The notes below the pieces were generated by a model. That model saw nothing but the letters and a program-made list of their open reading frames with translations, was not told the DNA's origin and did no database searches. Below are positions 16,085 to 27,676 of a stretch of DNA of 64,000 bases, piece after piece. Within the stretch, counting starts at the first letter, position 1, and each line of letters opens with the position of its first letter. The position numbers and the translations under genes are program-made. Source of the DNA: Dolomedes plantarius (lineage: Eukaryota; Arthropoda; Arachnida; Araneae; Dolomedidae); the NCBI GenBank assembly GCA_907164885.2, contig OU015490.1, positions 206,160,981 through 206,224,980 of the forward strand, given 5' to 3'.

Positions 16085-17815
16085 GTCAGTGAAAACCATA
16101 ATTTACGATTATGCCCACAGTATCTCTCTGACTAATAATTGATTTAAAGTAATTATCGCTGGATTTCAAGTGTTCAATTCCATACAAGAATTTCCAAAGC
16201 TGTTTTAGTAATATTTCGTACAAGAAATTTATGCGATGTCTACTTCTTCATCTCAACGGATCCACCCTGTTATCAATCTGTGTGCTCAAGCCACTGTTTA
16301 CGCGGTTCTCCTTTTTTCTATGTGTCACTTATTACAGCATAAAATTGTTCTGCTCCCTTCACCTTTCGACAACGCCACAGTGTGTTTTTGAATCCTTCTC
16401 GTGATCGTGAAAATTCTGCTACTAAATTATGTTGTGCAATGTGGTGTTCATATATACGGCTTGTGTTGTACATTGGCCTGTGTTGGGCTGCATTAAGAAG
16501 TAATATGCCAGCAACTTCCGCCAGCAACAGTTCATTCCCAAGAACTTTTTCCTTGTTAAAAAATTTGTAATCAACTGTTAAGAGACTAAATTAAAATTAA
16601 TTTACGCTGACGAGGAAAAAATAATGATAATAAATAAATAAATAAATAAATGAACAGAAATTAAAGGTAAGACAAATTGTATATCAAATTACTTTTTCCA
16701 TATGTGTTTTTCATGATTAAATGGTGAAACTTAATGTTGTTAAAGTATAAATTAAATATATTTTGGAAGTGCATAAAAATTTCTTATGTAAAATTGCATT
16801 TAATGTTTAAATATTGTGTTCGTAATAATGTTGATGATTTAAAGACAATTTGATCAATTATTAATCTAACGTAATCCTCTTTTGCTTAATATAAATTCGG
16901 AATCAGTTTTATCTTTTTACAAATCAGTAAAAAGTATCTACTTGGCGTATAGCTTAAAAACTCTCTAAGGGAAAGAGAGGAATTGAAAAAGTAGGTCACC
17001 TCTCTGAGCTACCGTGTGCGCTATACCAACATATGTAGGGTCGAAGGTTACTATTCCTCCCAGCAGAGAATAATAAATTTAGTCCTCATCGCTTCGGATG
17101 TACTCAAACCGCGTAGAAGCTGAAGCTTTTATTTTGATGTTTTGATCATTAGATATTTTTTCTCTCTCCCTTCAAATGGTAAAAGAAGATAGGTTTCGGT
17201 TTCTAAATTTCGGGTAAGATATGGATGCAGATAGAGATAAAGAAAAATTAATTAAAATAATGAATAGTTAAAATTTCAAATTTATCCACAAAAATATTTA
17301 TTAACTTATGTAAACGGTTATAATCTATTTTAAGAAATTATAAGAGTATAAAAAATTGTTTTATATTACTGAAGTATTAGAGTACAAACATTGCTAACTT
17401 AGTATTTTTCACAAGTTACCTAAACATTGTACTTTTTTACATAGTAAATTGAAAAAGGTATATGGTTTTGAATCCTCATGAGTATATTATGTCGTTGAAG
17501 GTTAAATAAAGGTAGGAGAGTAATATGTTTTTCAGGAGATATTCTGGTACAGTAGAAATTTCAAAGAGCAGATATCTATAACCATATAGGATCGGAGCTC
17601 TTTCTAATCTATATAAAGCGTCCCATATGCCACGGTTGAATATTTACATCCGTCTGCTATAGAGGAAGTGCCCATTCCAGAAAATTCTCAAAATGATAAA
17701 GGATAAATAAATAGAAACAAAAAAAGTAATGTTTCATATATGATAAAAAGAGATGTATGTTTTAAGAGGTAAGAGGTTATATAACAGGAGGATTCATACC
17801 AAAATGCTAGTAGTA
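16085..17815. other. No gene recognised
   Basis: AT-rich DNA with (TAAA)n near 16634-16652. A minus-strand frame at 16318-16527 is moderately complex (contains FSRSREGFKNTLWRCRKVKG), but I recognise no family. Nothing else supported. Confidence 0.5.
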
Positions 17816-17822
17816 AGATTAA

Positions 17823-19625
17823 CACTAGAACCGCGGAGCGGGTCAATTTGACCCAAAATGATGTTTAATTTATCACTACGCGAAAAGTACCGATTGAAAA
17901 AAAAATTCCTTTTATGACTTTTAATAATTTAAGGTAAACAACAATTTACCAAATTTAAAAATTCGTAGCATAAATTGTTTTCCGATTATTAACACTTATA
18001 CCTAGAACCGCGGAGCGGGTCAATTTGACCCGTAAGAAATGTAATGCACATATGACGAAAAAAAGATGCATTTTCTCGGAAGTAACTGTAAAGTACGTCT
18101 ACTCCACCCTGGAATTACTGAAATGGACTGTACCAGAAAGGGGAATAGTGAAAGTTTTCAGTCAAGGTCATTATATTAGGTTTGAAGCGCGAATTAAGTT
18201 CGAATGTAGTGAAAATTTTATCGAATATTTAGAAGATTTTTTGAAGTTGCTTTTAATTTGTAATTAGTATATGTATAAAAAAGATGTACATACGCCGTAT
18301 TCATATTGTTCAGGAAACTTTACAATATTTAAAACAATTATCTGAAAATGATTAATAAGGTGAAGAAAATGATGAAAGTGTTTCGATTTTGTGTAGTGAG
18401 GATGAATACCTATCTGCTAATAAAGAAAGTTTGGATTCGGATGAAGAAAATGAAAGTGAAGATGACTCTGGCAATGCTCTAACAATCGCTGGTCCTTCTC
18501 ATCGCAATAATTTATCTGATAAAAAATATCAAACATTCCAAGAAAAGATACACACGCAAAGAAATTTGAAAAAGAATTCGACAATAACATTCAAAGTTGG
18601 AAATAAGGAAGTTGGCAAAGATGGGACAGTTTGGAATGTCGCTCAATTTAGAATCAAGTTCTGGTTGGCTGCAGATGTTGACACAAAATATCTGATAAAT
18701 GGATTCCCGTATCTTGGTAAAGATAAGTCCATCCAAAATTTCTCTTTCTGAACATGTAGTGCTTCGACTAATATGTCCATATGAGAACAAAGGTAGAAAT
18801 GTCACTACAGACAACTTTTTCACAACACTGAAGCTTGCACAGGCATTGAAATCCAAAAACACCAGCCTTGTAGGAACTGTAAAACGCTCCAGAAGATAAA
18901 TACCAGTCTCTGTAAAAATGTCAAAATCCTGGTCAATCAATGCCTGGGTTTTATTTAAAGCTGTAACTGGAAAATCTATTAGTACACGGCAATTCATTCA
19001 AAACTTGGTTGAAGAACTACGCGAAAATTTTGTTCTCTCCCGACAACAAAAGGTGGCAAAAAGAGAGTGTGAAGCAACGAATGAAAACGAAGGACAACGA
19101 CAAATTAAGAGTCCGATGCCACAGTTCGAAATGTGAAAATAAAACTATAGATATCTGTTCAAAATGTAAAGCACCCATTTGTGGAAAATGTACAAAACCT
19201 ATTACTCAGTTTTGTGCATAATGCGTGCAGTAAATTGGATTTTATAGTTCTGTAAAACTAGTAAGCAATTCAGAAAATTTTTAATTTTTAATTTTTTGAA
19301 ATTATGTCTAAACTTATTTAAAAGAGATACTATGTTTTTCCATTGAAATTAGGAAATTTATGCCATATTTTGTTAAAGAGACATGCTATTATACTCAAGG
19401 ATATAAAATTTTAAATAATAAGATTTTGTAAAAATTAAGTTAATTTCGCTTGATTTATATAAATTATTTAATGTAAATTGTGAGAAATATTGATTATTAT
19501 TTAGAAAATAAAATGTTTTAGTTAACTAAATTAAGCTCTTGTGCATATTTTATAGGTTTACAATCTAGGGTCAAAATGACCCGCTCCGCGGTTCTAGGTA
19601 TATCGAAAGTCCCGCGGTTCTAGTG
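17823..19625 (+). mobile_element. piggyBac element, TTAA-flanked, internally deleted
   Basis: The outer ends read CACTAGAACCGCGG at both termini in inverted orientation, directly flanked by TTAA (17819-17822 and 19626-19629), the piggyBac target site. Inner copies of the same motif, CCTAGAACCGCGGAGCGGGT, lie at 18001-18020 and inverted near 19581-19600. A GGTCAATTTGACC palindrome sits beside the left copies and GGTCAAAATGACC beside the right. The element is 1.8 kb and carries a transposase pseudogene. Confidence 0.93.
18284..19233 (+). pseudogene. piggyBac transposase, internally deleted and frame-broken
   Basis: From the ATG at 18284 the frame has two consecutive stops at 18353-18358, then an acidic region (SLDSDEENESEDDSGN) typical of piggyBac N-termini. 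After DGTVWNV the sequence jumps to FRIKFWLAADVDTKYLINGF, so most of the region before the first catalytic block is missing. Another frame holds GRNVTTDNFFTTLKLAQAL, the conserved TDNFF block with a catalytic Asp. The third catalytic Asp region was not found. The C-terminus shows a Cys-rich zinc-binding domain (CHSSKCENKTIDICSKCKAP, CGKC, FCA-stop-C), with a TAA at 19219 removing the last Cys. Clearly inactive. Confidence 0.88.
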
Positions 19626-19629
19626 TTAA

Positions 19630-20470
19630 ATAAAAATATCGTGTTATTTATGAAAGTTAAAGTGTTTATATAAGAAATTAAATATGATAAATATTGAGAA
19701 AGAATTTAGTACATTTATTTGACTTATTATTTTAGAGGTTATTATTTTTGTGGATATAATATTGTTTTGGATAACGAATAATGAATATTGAAATTAAATT
19801 ATTGCAATTAGTATGAGATATTGAAATTGAATTCGCACAAGGAAATTTTTATTCTGTCAATGATATAATGTGTGTTTTATAATGTGTGTTTACCTTTGCT
19901 GCATACAGTGTACTTAAAATTTTGTAAAATTTTATGTCAACGGAAAAGTCTTCCTTTCAGCAAGAACTTTTCTTATTTCGATGGGGGGCGAAATGTAACA
20001 AGTAAACGCGTCTTCCTAAATTACTTTACTTTAAAACATATTCTATTGTTAATAAAGTCCGACCCCTTTTCCAAATTTGTATTAAAGTAAGTATAATTTA
20101 TATTAGCCCTGCAGATCATTAAGCAGGCACGTGAAGTATCTGAACTCAATAACATCCTCAGATATGAGTGTTCGAAGTTTATGAGATTCCGAATGTCGGT
20201 ATAGTGTCAAAATTCTTGAAGAGCCCTCGAATCACTCTGAAATTATGTCTTTTTTAACGTCAAAAATCCACTTTGCAAGAACTTTATGGGCCACTTATCC
20301 TATGCCCAGTTCAACAGTTCACAGTTTTAACAAGCGCGGGATGTAGCAGTAAAGTCCCCGATAAACTTGAACTCCATGAATCTGAAGTCGCCCAATTAAA
20401 AATTAAGTAGTTTAGGCCCTCTGGCGTCAATATCGCAAAACACCCATTTAATATTGCATGAACGCAAGAC
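19630..20470. other. No gene recognised
   Basis: AT-rich to about 20100, then more balanced composition. Nothing I can assign; the latter half may belong to the LTR-like block that follows. Confidence 0.4.
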
Positions 20471-20473
20471 TTT

Positions 20474-20660
20474 TCCCTCTCTTCGTTTCTAACTGTTGTT
20501 GCTGTCGGACATGCTGTCCGCTCTCTCTTCGTTTCTAACTGTTGTTGCTGTCGGACATGCTGTCCGCTCTCTCTTCGTTTCTAACTGTCGTTGCTGTCAG
20601 ACATGCTGTCCGCTCCCTCTTCGTGTCTAACTTTTGTTGCTGTCAGACCTGCGGTCCGCT
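20474..20660. repeat. 46-bp tandem repeat, about 4 copies
   Basis: Units marked by CTTCGTTTCTAACTG at 20481, 20527 and 20573, and the variant CTTCGTGTCTAACTT at 20619, give an exact 46-bp spacing. Each unit also contains TTGCTGTCGGACATGCTGTC or a variant. Later copies are more diverged. Confidence 0.92.
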
Positions 20661-20748
20661 CCTGTATGTTTTTACGTCCGGTCCTGGTAAAGGCGCCGGA
20701 CAAGTCATGTGGCCACTGCAGCTAATACCTTCGCGATGCTTCATAAGT

Positions 20749-20758
20749 ATAAAAAGGT
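20749..20758 (+). promoter_or_regulatory. TATA-like box between two tandem arrays
   Basis: GTATAAAAAG lies between the 46-bp array and a 58-bp array. In this context it suggests an LTR-type promoter, but LTR ends and coding regions were not found. Confidence 0.35.
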
Positions 20759-20842
20759 GATTTCCTGGATATCGTGCAATCTGTGATTCTCTTCTATGGC
20801 TCCATGTGTTTATCTACAAAATTTAGTAAGTGCTTTCCTGGA

Positions 20843-20990
20843 TCAACACTACGCCCAACTGCATCTCTCCAATTTGTGCGCAGCGATTTACTAGATGATC
20901 AACACCCTCGTGCCGACTGCATCTCTCCAATTTGTACGCAGCGATTTACTAGATGATCAACACCCTCGTGCCGACTGCATCTCTCCGCGT
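20843..20990. repeat. 58-bp tandem repeat, about 2.5 copies
   Basis: GCATCTCTCC recurs at 20861, 20919 and 20977 (58-bp steps), with CAGCGATTTACTAGATGATC and ACCCTCGTGCCGACT between. The last unit diverges after the shared motif. Confidence 0.9.
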
Positions 20991-21041
20991 TCTGCGCATC
21001 AATTCAAGTTGTGCTAAATTTACCAAATGTGATTATTATCA

Positions 21042-21067
21042 TATATATATATATATATATATATATA
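21042..21067. repeat. (TA)n microsatellite
   Basis: Thirteen TA units immediately downstream of the Tc1 relic. Confidence 0.95.
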
Positions 21068-21146
21068 CTAAGGAGGCACAAAATTCTGGTATATATGTCA
21101 AATATCGTGTAGAGCCCTTACGAGCATGCCGAAGTGGCAGTTCAGA

Positions 21147-21199
21147 AATCCACAGGAGTGCGAAGAAGGGGCGATCTCCCCTTCGCACTCCTGTGGATT
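21147..21199. repeat. Strong foldback at the broken end of a Tc1 relic
   Basis: AATCCACAGGAGTGCGAA and its reverse complement face each other across GAAGGGGCGATCTCCCC, giving about 22 paired bases with a 3-base bulge. Transposase similarity (minus) stops exactly here. Confidence 0.85.
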
Positions 21200-22069
21200 G
21201 CGATTGTGTCTGGTGATTTTCGTGGCCAATGGAAGTGCCTGAAGTCAGGAGAGGGATCCTGGAGCCACTCGGTAGCCACACTGTATGAGTGGGATGTCAC
21301 ATCGTCCTGCTGGAATTGTCCAAGTCTTTCATAATGCACAATGGTCATGAATGGATGTAGATGATCGGACAGGATGCTTATGTACCCGTCACCGGTAAGA
21401 GTCATCTCTAGACGTATCAGGGATCTCATATCACAGCAAATGCACATGCACCATACCGTTACAAAGGCTCCACCAGCTTGAACAGTCCCATTTTGACATG
21501 TATGGTAGATTAATTCATCCATTGTCTCCATACCCGTACACGTCCATCCGTGCGAAACAACTGATAAGAGGACTCGTCAGAACAGGCAACGTGTTTCCAG
21601 TCATCAACTGTCCAATGGAGGTATTGGCGGGCCCAAGCGAGGTATAAAGCTTTGTGCTGTGCAGTGAACGACGGTATACGAGTGGGCCTGTGGCTACGAA
21701 AGCGAATATCAATGACGCTCCGTTGAACAGTTAGCACGCTGTCACTTGTTGATGCCCCAATTTTGAAATCCGCAGCAATTTGAGGAAGTCTTGCACGTCT
21801 ACCTTGTTTAAAGATACTCGACAATCATCGATTGTCTCGTTCTTTCTAGGTCTTTTTCTAGCCGAACCGATGTCGGAGATTTGAAGTTTATATAATACCT
21901 GATATTCATATTCACGGTATACTCGTGAAATGGTCGTTCACGAAAATCCAAATTGCATCGCTATCTCGGAGATGCTATGTCCCATCTCTCGTGCGCCGAC
22001 TATAACACCACGTCCATTTCTATAAAAACACGTCCACACCAAGTCACATTAACCATGGTAACCTGCCAT
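21200..22069 (-). pseudogene. Tc1-like transposase, truncated and frame-broken
   Basis: Minus-strand frames give GARGEMGHSISEI-like sequence (seen as VGAREMGHSISEIA near 21950-22010) for the DNA-binding head, with a stop after FGFS. Then HRPTRIPSFTAQHKALYLAW and SDESSYQLF (first catalytic Asp), followed in a shifted frame by HLHPFMTIVHYERLGQFQQD (second Asp) and HWPRKSPD. The family's final Glu block is replaced by sequence from the foldback, so the third acidic residue is lost. The head resembles the Tc1 copies at 32168 and 58542, but this is a different, more decayed subfamily. Confidence 0.85.
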
Positions 22070-22342
22070 TTTAGCAGCACGAAATGATCTAATAGCCTCA
22101 GACCATAAGACCAGATGAAAATGGGGTCCAACTGCACTCCCTGGACAACGCCCTCAAGTGCAGGCTGTCAGGAAATAAGCAGAGGGGAACCATGAATGGA
22201 CAGAGAATAGTAAAAGAAGAACAGCCTCGGCAGACACCTGTTGTCTTATATAAGCTCTGTTGACTGCATCCCGTACGCTGCTTGGTTGCATATCTTCGTT
22301 ATTTGCATACGCATGCCTATACCAGCTTTTTTGGCTCTTCAG

Positions 22343-22345
<3 letters not shown>

Positions 22346-22391
<46 letters not shown>
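22346..22391. repeat. (TA)n-(TG)n microsatellite
   Basis: TA units run into ten TG units, the same structure as at 11846. Confidence 0.95.
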
Positions 22392-22801
22392 AAAATGCCA
22401 ACCCAGTCCCATGTGAACGGTGACCGGAGTCGACATGTCACACCTCAAAAGCTTGTAGTCGAGGCCAATAATACGAATCTCTTCATTTAAACCATAAAAT
22501 TTATTTATCCATTTTTTAACATCGATGACGGCGATTTACTAGGCATCAGATATTCGAAGAGTGCACACCTCTACATGACGTAAGATCTTTTATAGAATTT
22601 ATGAGGTCGTTCGTCATGTGATCATGAAAAGGAATATTAATTGGTTAGCTATGACTCTGGTGTCAGAGGTAACGTATTATATAGGCACAAAATTATATTT
22701 TTTAAGGGGACGTTACGAATATGCTTTGTTCTTAGAATCAGAAGTGAAAATAGCTCGAACGCCCAAGGCGATTTAGAATTTGATTTGAATATAGGTTTTT
22801 A

Positions 22802-22807
22802 TATATG

Positions 22808-22851
<44 letters not shown>
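22802..22851. repeat. (TA)n microsatellite
   Basis: About 20 TA units within unassigned AT-rich DNA. Confidence 0.95.
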
Positions 22852-22853
<2 letters not shown>

Positions 22854-23099
22854 TATAATATTAAAAAAATTAGTAATGTCTTAATTCAACACTCTTAACA
22901 TTATTACTTTTTTGTTTTCCGTGGATCATTAGTCTTATCTAATTTTTCTTCTAAATTTTCTTAACCTGTAACTCTATATTTTTTCTCTTAAAATTAAATT
23001 TTTTGTTTTAATTTAACTTTACTGTTAAATTTGTTTTCCTTTTACCCGCGTTTTTCTTACCTTAATATTTTAATTCATTACTTAAAATTTTAACTACTG

Positions 23100-23305
23100 A
23101 TCACTCCTGTACTTTCCCTTGCCGCATTCATCCCGGCGGAGTCACCAGCGATTAAATAAATATGTCGTACACGTAATCTGGTGTCATTGTCTAATTCTTT
23201 CGGCCGGAGTTTCGTTCTAGTAATCCAGCGTAACCAAAGTTTCTTCACCGTGGTATGGGGTTGCGGCATCTTCAGTGCAATGACCAGCGTCAGTTCTCCC
23301 CATAT
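23100..23305 (-). mobile_element. Possible LTR edge with primer-binding-site-like motif
   Basis: On the minus strand a moderately GC-rich stretch ends with GCTGGTGACTCCGCCGGGAT (about 23130-23150). This resembles the TGGTGACCCCGACGTGA primer-binding region (tRNA-Trp type) that follows many Gypsy-like LTRs. A short frame (MNAARESTGVISS) starts just after. No other retroelement parts are nearby, so the call is tentative. A TA tract at 23306-23331 abuts it. Confidence 0.35.
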
Positions 23306-23331
23306 CACATATATATATATATATATATATT

Positions 23332-24778
23332 AATTATAGGAAGACAGTAAGCATAATTTGAAATCCGTAATTTTTTTCCTCCAAAATTGTCCAATAAAGT
23401 CATCATAGCTCTTGAGATTATCATATTCTTGTTCCCTTTTTTCTCGCTTTATGTAATTTGAAAGGAGAGATAAATATAATCTCCCACCTACGAGAATGTT
23501 TCTTTACATATGAAAGTGAGCTCCTTTCCATAATTATTTGTAAACTGAAAAGAGATCGATACATTTATGAGTGAAAATCAAAAGTAAACTAAAAATTTTT
23601 ACTTCCAAAAGTTTCTCTCTAACAAGATAATGTGATTAGGCTAATGAAACCACCTAAATATAACAACCCAGACAAGTAATTTCAATGGTTTTTTGAAAAC
23701 AGATAAATATATACACTTGAAATCCTTTGTTAAAAGCGTTCAACTTTATCGATAATTCACACAATTTTCTTTTAATTCGCTAATGGCATTTCCATTACTT
23801 GAATATTTCAAACATAGTAAAAAAGAGAAGCAGAATTTCTGCTTGTTAGCCGCATTTAGAGCCATAAATTTAATGGTTTTTAAACGTAACCGATCCTTCT
23901 TTTGGCTTAAAGTAATTATTCCATTTAGCGGAACCAGTTGTTTGTTTTTAATTGATTTTTCTCTCAGTTGTCAACGTATAGAAACAGCGTCCTAGCTGCT
24001 GAAAAATTGCTTGAAAGATTGAGGGAAAATAGTAATTATTATCCGAAGAAAAATGACGTTGTTACTTTATCTAATTAGCTATTTTTCAGGGCAATTTTTT
24101 TTTCGTGTTGTGACAAAATATAGAGTGTGCAAAACTATTTCTTTAATACGAATCGCTATTTTAAGCGATTGAATATGTGGTGTGTTTTATATCTTGGAAT
24201 ACGAACTGCGCGTCACTGACAACAGATGATTTGTTCTTTTAGAGTCTTTTCCCAATTACTGCTTATGGAAAGCACTTGCAATAATAAATTCAAATCCCCT
24301 ACTTAAGAGCATTCCACCCTCATTGTTTGATATATTTATACGGACAATGGTTCGCTTAGTATTAATTCTGAAAATTATTATCAAGAAAAAAGAAGTCTAA
24401 TTTCTTTCTTGGGTAATAAAGATATAGTCTTTACATTGTTTCAACTGATAAATTAATGTATATAACTCAACAAACTCAGTCCAAAATTATCTCAACACTC
24501 ATAAATTTAATGATGCTGAAAAGAATGCCGAAGTAAATTCTTTGGTTAGTGACTGAGTCAATTGAAAAACTCAATTTAACTATGCAACCAAGTATATGAA
24601 AATATTTCCAGAAAATAAAGATAATCATGTTACGGCATATAGAGCGATCATTCGAAATTTTTGCAATTTGTAATCTTGATTTCCCACTAAATTAATATAA
24701 AACTTTTTCTGTGATCAGAAATATCATTTAGATGAACATTTGCAAAGTATAATTGTCACCCATTTAGAGACAGGGAGG
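23332..24778. other. No gene recognised
   Basis: AT-rich, no conserved motif seen on either strand. Confidence 0.5.
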
Positions 24779-24782
24779 TTAA

Positions 24783-25502
24783 AGGGGCAGTGGACCTTCA
24801 AACGTAACTTTTTTTTTTTTGTATGGATTTACTTGAAATTTGAATATGTGATTGGTACCATAGATATGTAAAAGTGGTTAAAATTTAATGATGAAATGTT
24901 AATAATTTATGAATTATGAATCATTAATTATATCAAAAATTGGCCTAATTAAAAATGTTCCATGTGCATTTCTTTTGCATACAATATGGTAATTTTTATT
25001 TACAGGATAGCTTATAGAAATAACAATGAAACTTATTGCTTATTTTAAGCATTCATTAAAAATATAAAAAGAAACAATAACAATAGTGAAGACACCCTTT
25101 TTATTTCGCAAAATAGCTATAAATCATCTTTTCAAGTACAAAATTTAGAAATTCTGAGCTACGAAGCATAATTATTTTCAATAAGATTTATTTGATATAC
25201 GGTTAAGTATGGAAAACTTAAATTTCAAAGCAATATGATAATTAGAAATGCGCCTGGAGGAATTTGAATATTCGTGTGACATGAACATTTTTATTTTGAG
25301 AAAAACACATTTAAAGTTATTGCTATTAGTAACCACATAATATCTAAATTAAATACAAATGCCTATAACTAGGAAAGTAATCACAGAAATTAAAAATAAC
25401 TTTTGCAACACATTCCTACTCGCCCGTAGTTTCACAATTCAATAAAATAAAAAAAATCGAATGTTTGGACAAATTTCACAATTTTGAAAGTCCACTGTCC
25501 CC
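24783..25502. mobile_element. TTAA-flanked nonautonomous DNA element, 720 bp
   Basis: The left end AGGGGCAGTGGACCTTCAAA matches the reverse complement of the right end, GGGGACAGTGGACTTTCAAA, at 17 of 20 positions. Both ends abut TTAA (24779-24782 and 25503-25506). No transposase is inside. TTAA duplication is used by piggyBac and Kolobok; the G-rich ends differ from the usual CCC of piggyBac, so I leave the superfamily open. Confidence 0.8.
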
Positions 25503-25568
25503 TTAAAGACATTGAGGACAAAATTTCTAATTTAAAACATAAAGATATCTAAAAGTAATTCATAAGTA

Positions 25569-25755
25569 CAGTGAAACTTTTCTATGGCGGCCAGTAAATG
25601 GTTCCGAAAAAAATGATTGCTTTAAGGAGTGGCTGTCGAAAAGAGGTTTCTTTCGAAACATTTACTCTATGGAACTATGAATCGGTTCTGAATTATGTAT
25701 GGTTTTTAGAGGTGTGACCATCGAATAAGGGTGGCCAGCTAGAAAAGTTTCACTG
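25569..25755. mobile_element. Tigger/pogo-type MITE, 187 bp
   Basis: Inverted ends CAGTGAAACTTTTCTA and TAGAAAAGTTTCACTG are perfect over 16 bp and flanked by TA (25567-25568, 25756-25757). The internal sequence TGGC-GGCC-rich near both ends is typical of Tigger-derived MITEs. A truncated relative lies at about 31424-31555. Confidence 0.88.
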
Positions 25756-25849
25756 TACTTTTGAAATGTGTTGCTGTTGCTAATGCATACTGATTGGATG
25801 CTCCATTCACCAGGTCCTAATAGGCTAAAGGGCTGAAAGGGCTCCATTT

Positions 25850-26125
25850 TTTAATTAGCACCACGAGGGTCGGAGTCCGACTTGGCTAAATGACCGGTCC
25901 CGTAATTTTGAACCGAGACAAGTGACGAGACCGGCACACTTGACCCCGTACCTCCAGAGGTAAATTTGAAAACTTGGAGGACATTGCAGCAACGACCTAT
26001 TTTATGTGCCCCGGCCACCATAAGTATACACGCGGGTGGATTTGCAGCGACGAGCTTCGAACCAGGGACGTTCTGATCTCCGGCCCGCTGTTCTTGCCAA
26101 CAGAGCCACCATGCCCACACCTTTT
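25850..26125 (-). mobile_element. tRNA-derived SINE (minus)
   Basis: Read on the minus strand, the 5' part has an A-box-like TGGCTCTGTTGG (about 26097-26108) and a B-box-like GGTTCGAAGCT (about 26052-26062), spaced as in a tRNA promoter. A unique body follows to about 25850, ending near CCCTCGTGGTGCTAATT. No other copy of this family was noticed here, and target duplications were not resolved. It could also be a tRNA-related head of another retroposon. Confidence 0.7.
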
Positions 26126-26491
26126 GAAATATTATCTTAAGTGTTGGATAGCGGCTTTAAAGCATGACTACGTCTTCTGAAGACTGATATTTGTCTGACA
26201 CGACTTGACAGCTAGACATTTTTTCAGTAGCTTGTTCCTGTAACCCTTGTAGAAAGCCAAACGTCGCAAAGAATACTTCGCTAAATAGGCCGTTTCGCAA
26301 GGAGCTCTAAGATTTGTGACGTTTAACTGCACGTCTCCAGAAAACACGTTTGAATCGGTTTCCAGAATGAAAGACTTGATATTAACAGTAGATGTCTTTT
26401 CTGGTGCTTAAGAACATGCGAAGGTTCAGTGTAAGGGCTGATTATAGCTTATATCTTCCCTTTTGGCTGTTTCTATGTAATAAAGGAAATA

Positions 26492-27312
26492 CTTAGCTCA
26501 TCCAGAAAGTAAGTACTGTTTGCGCATATCTCCCGCGCATCTGGCAGCACGAAGGTCACGCATGCGTAGTTAAATACTTCAACTCGAGAACGAACTAGCC
26601 TAGCCATTTTGTTTGATTACGTTAACGTTTGAAGTCATTGTTTGTTGGTAATCATGTTTAAAGCAATCGATCGGCCCGCGAACTGTGAAATAAGAGCTGT
26701 TATCAAGTTTTTGAATGCGAGACATGTTCGACCTTATGAAATTTATCGTCTCACCAAGAAAAATCATGTTCACCGTGTTTTGGGACTGGCAAGGAATTTT
26801 GTTAGTGGACTGGATGGAAGAAAGCACAACAGCTTACTGTGAGACATTGAAAAAGTTACGGCGTGAGATACAGAACAAAAAGATTCGACTACTGACTTCT
26901 GGCATTGTGTTCGTGCATGAAAACGCGCGACCGTGTACCGTACGCGTAACGATGACGCTGGTTGATTCATTTCGATGGGAACAATTCTGTCACGCTCCTT
27001 ATAGTCCGGACCTAGCTCCACCCGACTTCTATTTGTTTTCTCATCTCAAGAAATATCTTGCCGGTCAGCACTTTGCAAGTGATAATGAGATCAAGGTAAA
27101 CGTCCAGAAATGTTTCAGGTCGAAGGCAGCCGAATTCTACGAAGCGGATATGTTTCAATTAGTGCCAGGATATGACACGCCTTAATTCGCATGGTGAATA
27201 TGTCGAAAAGTAGTTTAATGTGTGTAGATTTTTATGTAATAAAATAAAAATGAAAACAAATTGCTAATATTTTTTAATACCCAAATGGTACTTACTTCCT
27301 GGATGAGCTAAG
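26492..27312 (+). mobile_element. mariner element, internally deleted, TA-flanked
   Basis: Left end CTTAGCTCATCCAGAAAGTA and right end (reverse complement) CTTAGCTCATCCAGGAAGTA, each next to TA (26490-26491; 27313-27314). At 821 bp it is well short of the usual ~1.3 kb because of an internal deletion in the transposase. Confidence 0.93.
26654..27185 (+). pseudogene. mariner (SETMAR-like) transposase, internally deleted
   Basis: The head FKAIDRPANCEIRAVIKFLN matches the HTH region of mariner transposases. A deletion and frame change near 26750 then joins it to KIMFTVFWDWQGILLVDW, the middle of the catalytic domain, so the first catalytic Asp is missing. The second Asp block reads VFVHENARPCT (usually HDNARPH), with Glu replacing Asp. 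The third block, YSPDLAPPDFYLFSHLKKYL, is kept, with DD34D-type spacing. The stop is at 27183. Inactive on two counts. Confidence 0.9.
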
Positions 27313-27676
27313 TAAATATCACTTCGGTACCCTCAAGTGAAGAAGTCAATGCAGTACTTTTAAAGCCATGAATATATGTAAGTCCCTAATATTGTGATGT
27401 TTGTTTGCTATTTACTAAATACGAAAAGCCTTTTGTTACTTTTGGACAAGGATATTAGCGATGTTTAAAGCAATGTGTCTCCGATGTCTGGAGTAGGAGA
27501 AAAAACACTTTTGTTTAAAATATATATTATTCCTGGGAAGTTAGCCTCAGAGCGCTAGTTAATACTTTTCAGTGGTTACTTGGCTCTGACACCTTTTCCG
27601 GGAGGTGATGCTGATCCAACCAGAGCTTCGTAGTTTAATGGTTTAGTCAACGACATGAAGGATATGAATTAACAAG

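Noticed and set aside
16318..16527. Minus-strand 69-codon frame of normal complexity
   Set aside because: I recognise no family, no homologous copy in the window and no gene signals.
18025..18267. 80-codon plus frame upstream of the piggyBac transposase
   Set aside because: It starts inside the inner terminal repeat and has no similarity to piggyBac or other families.
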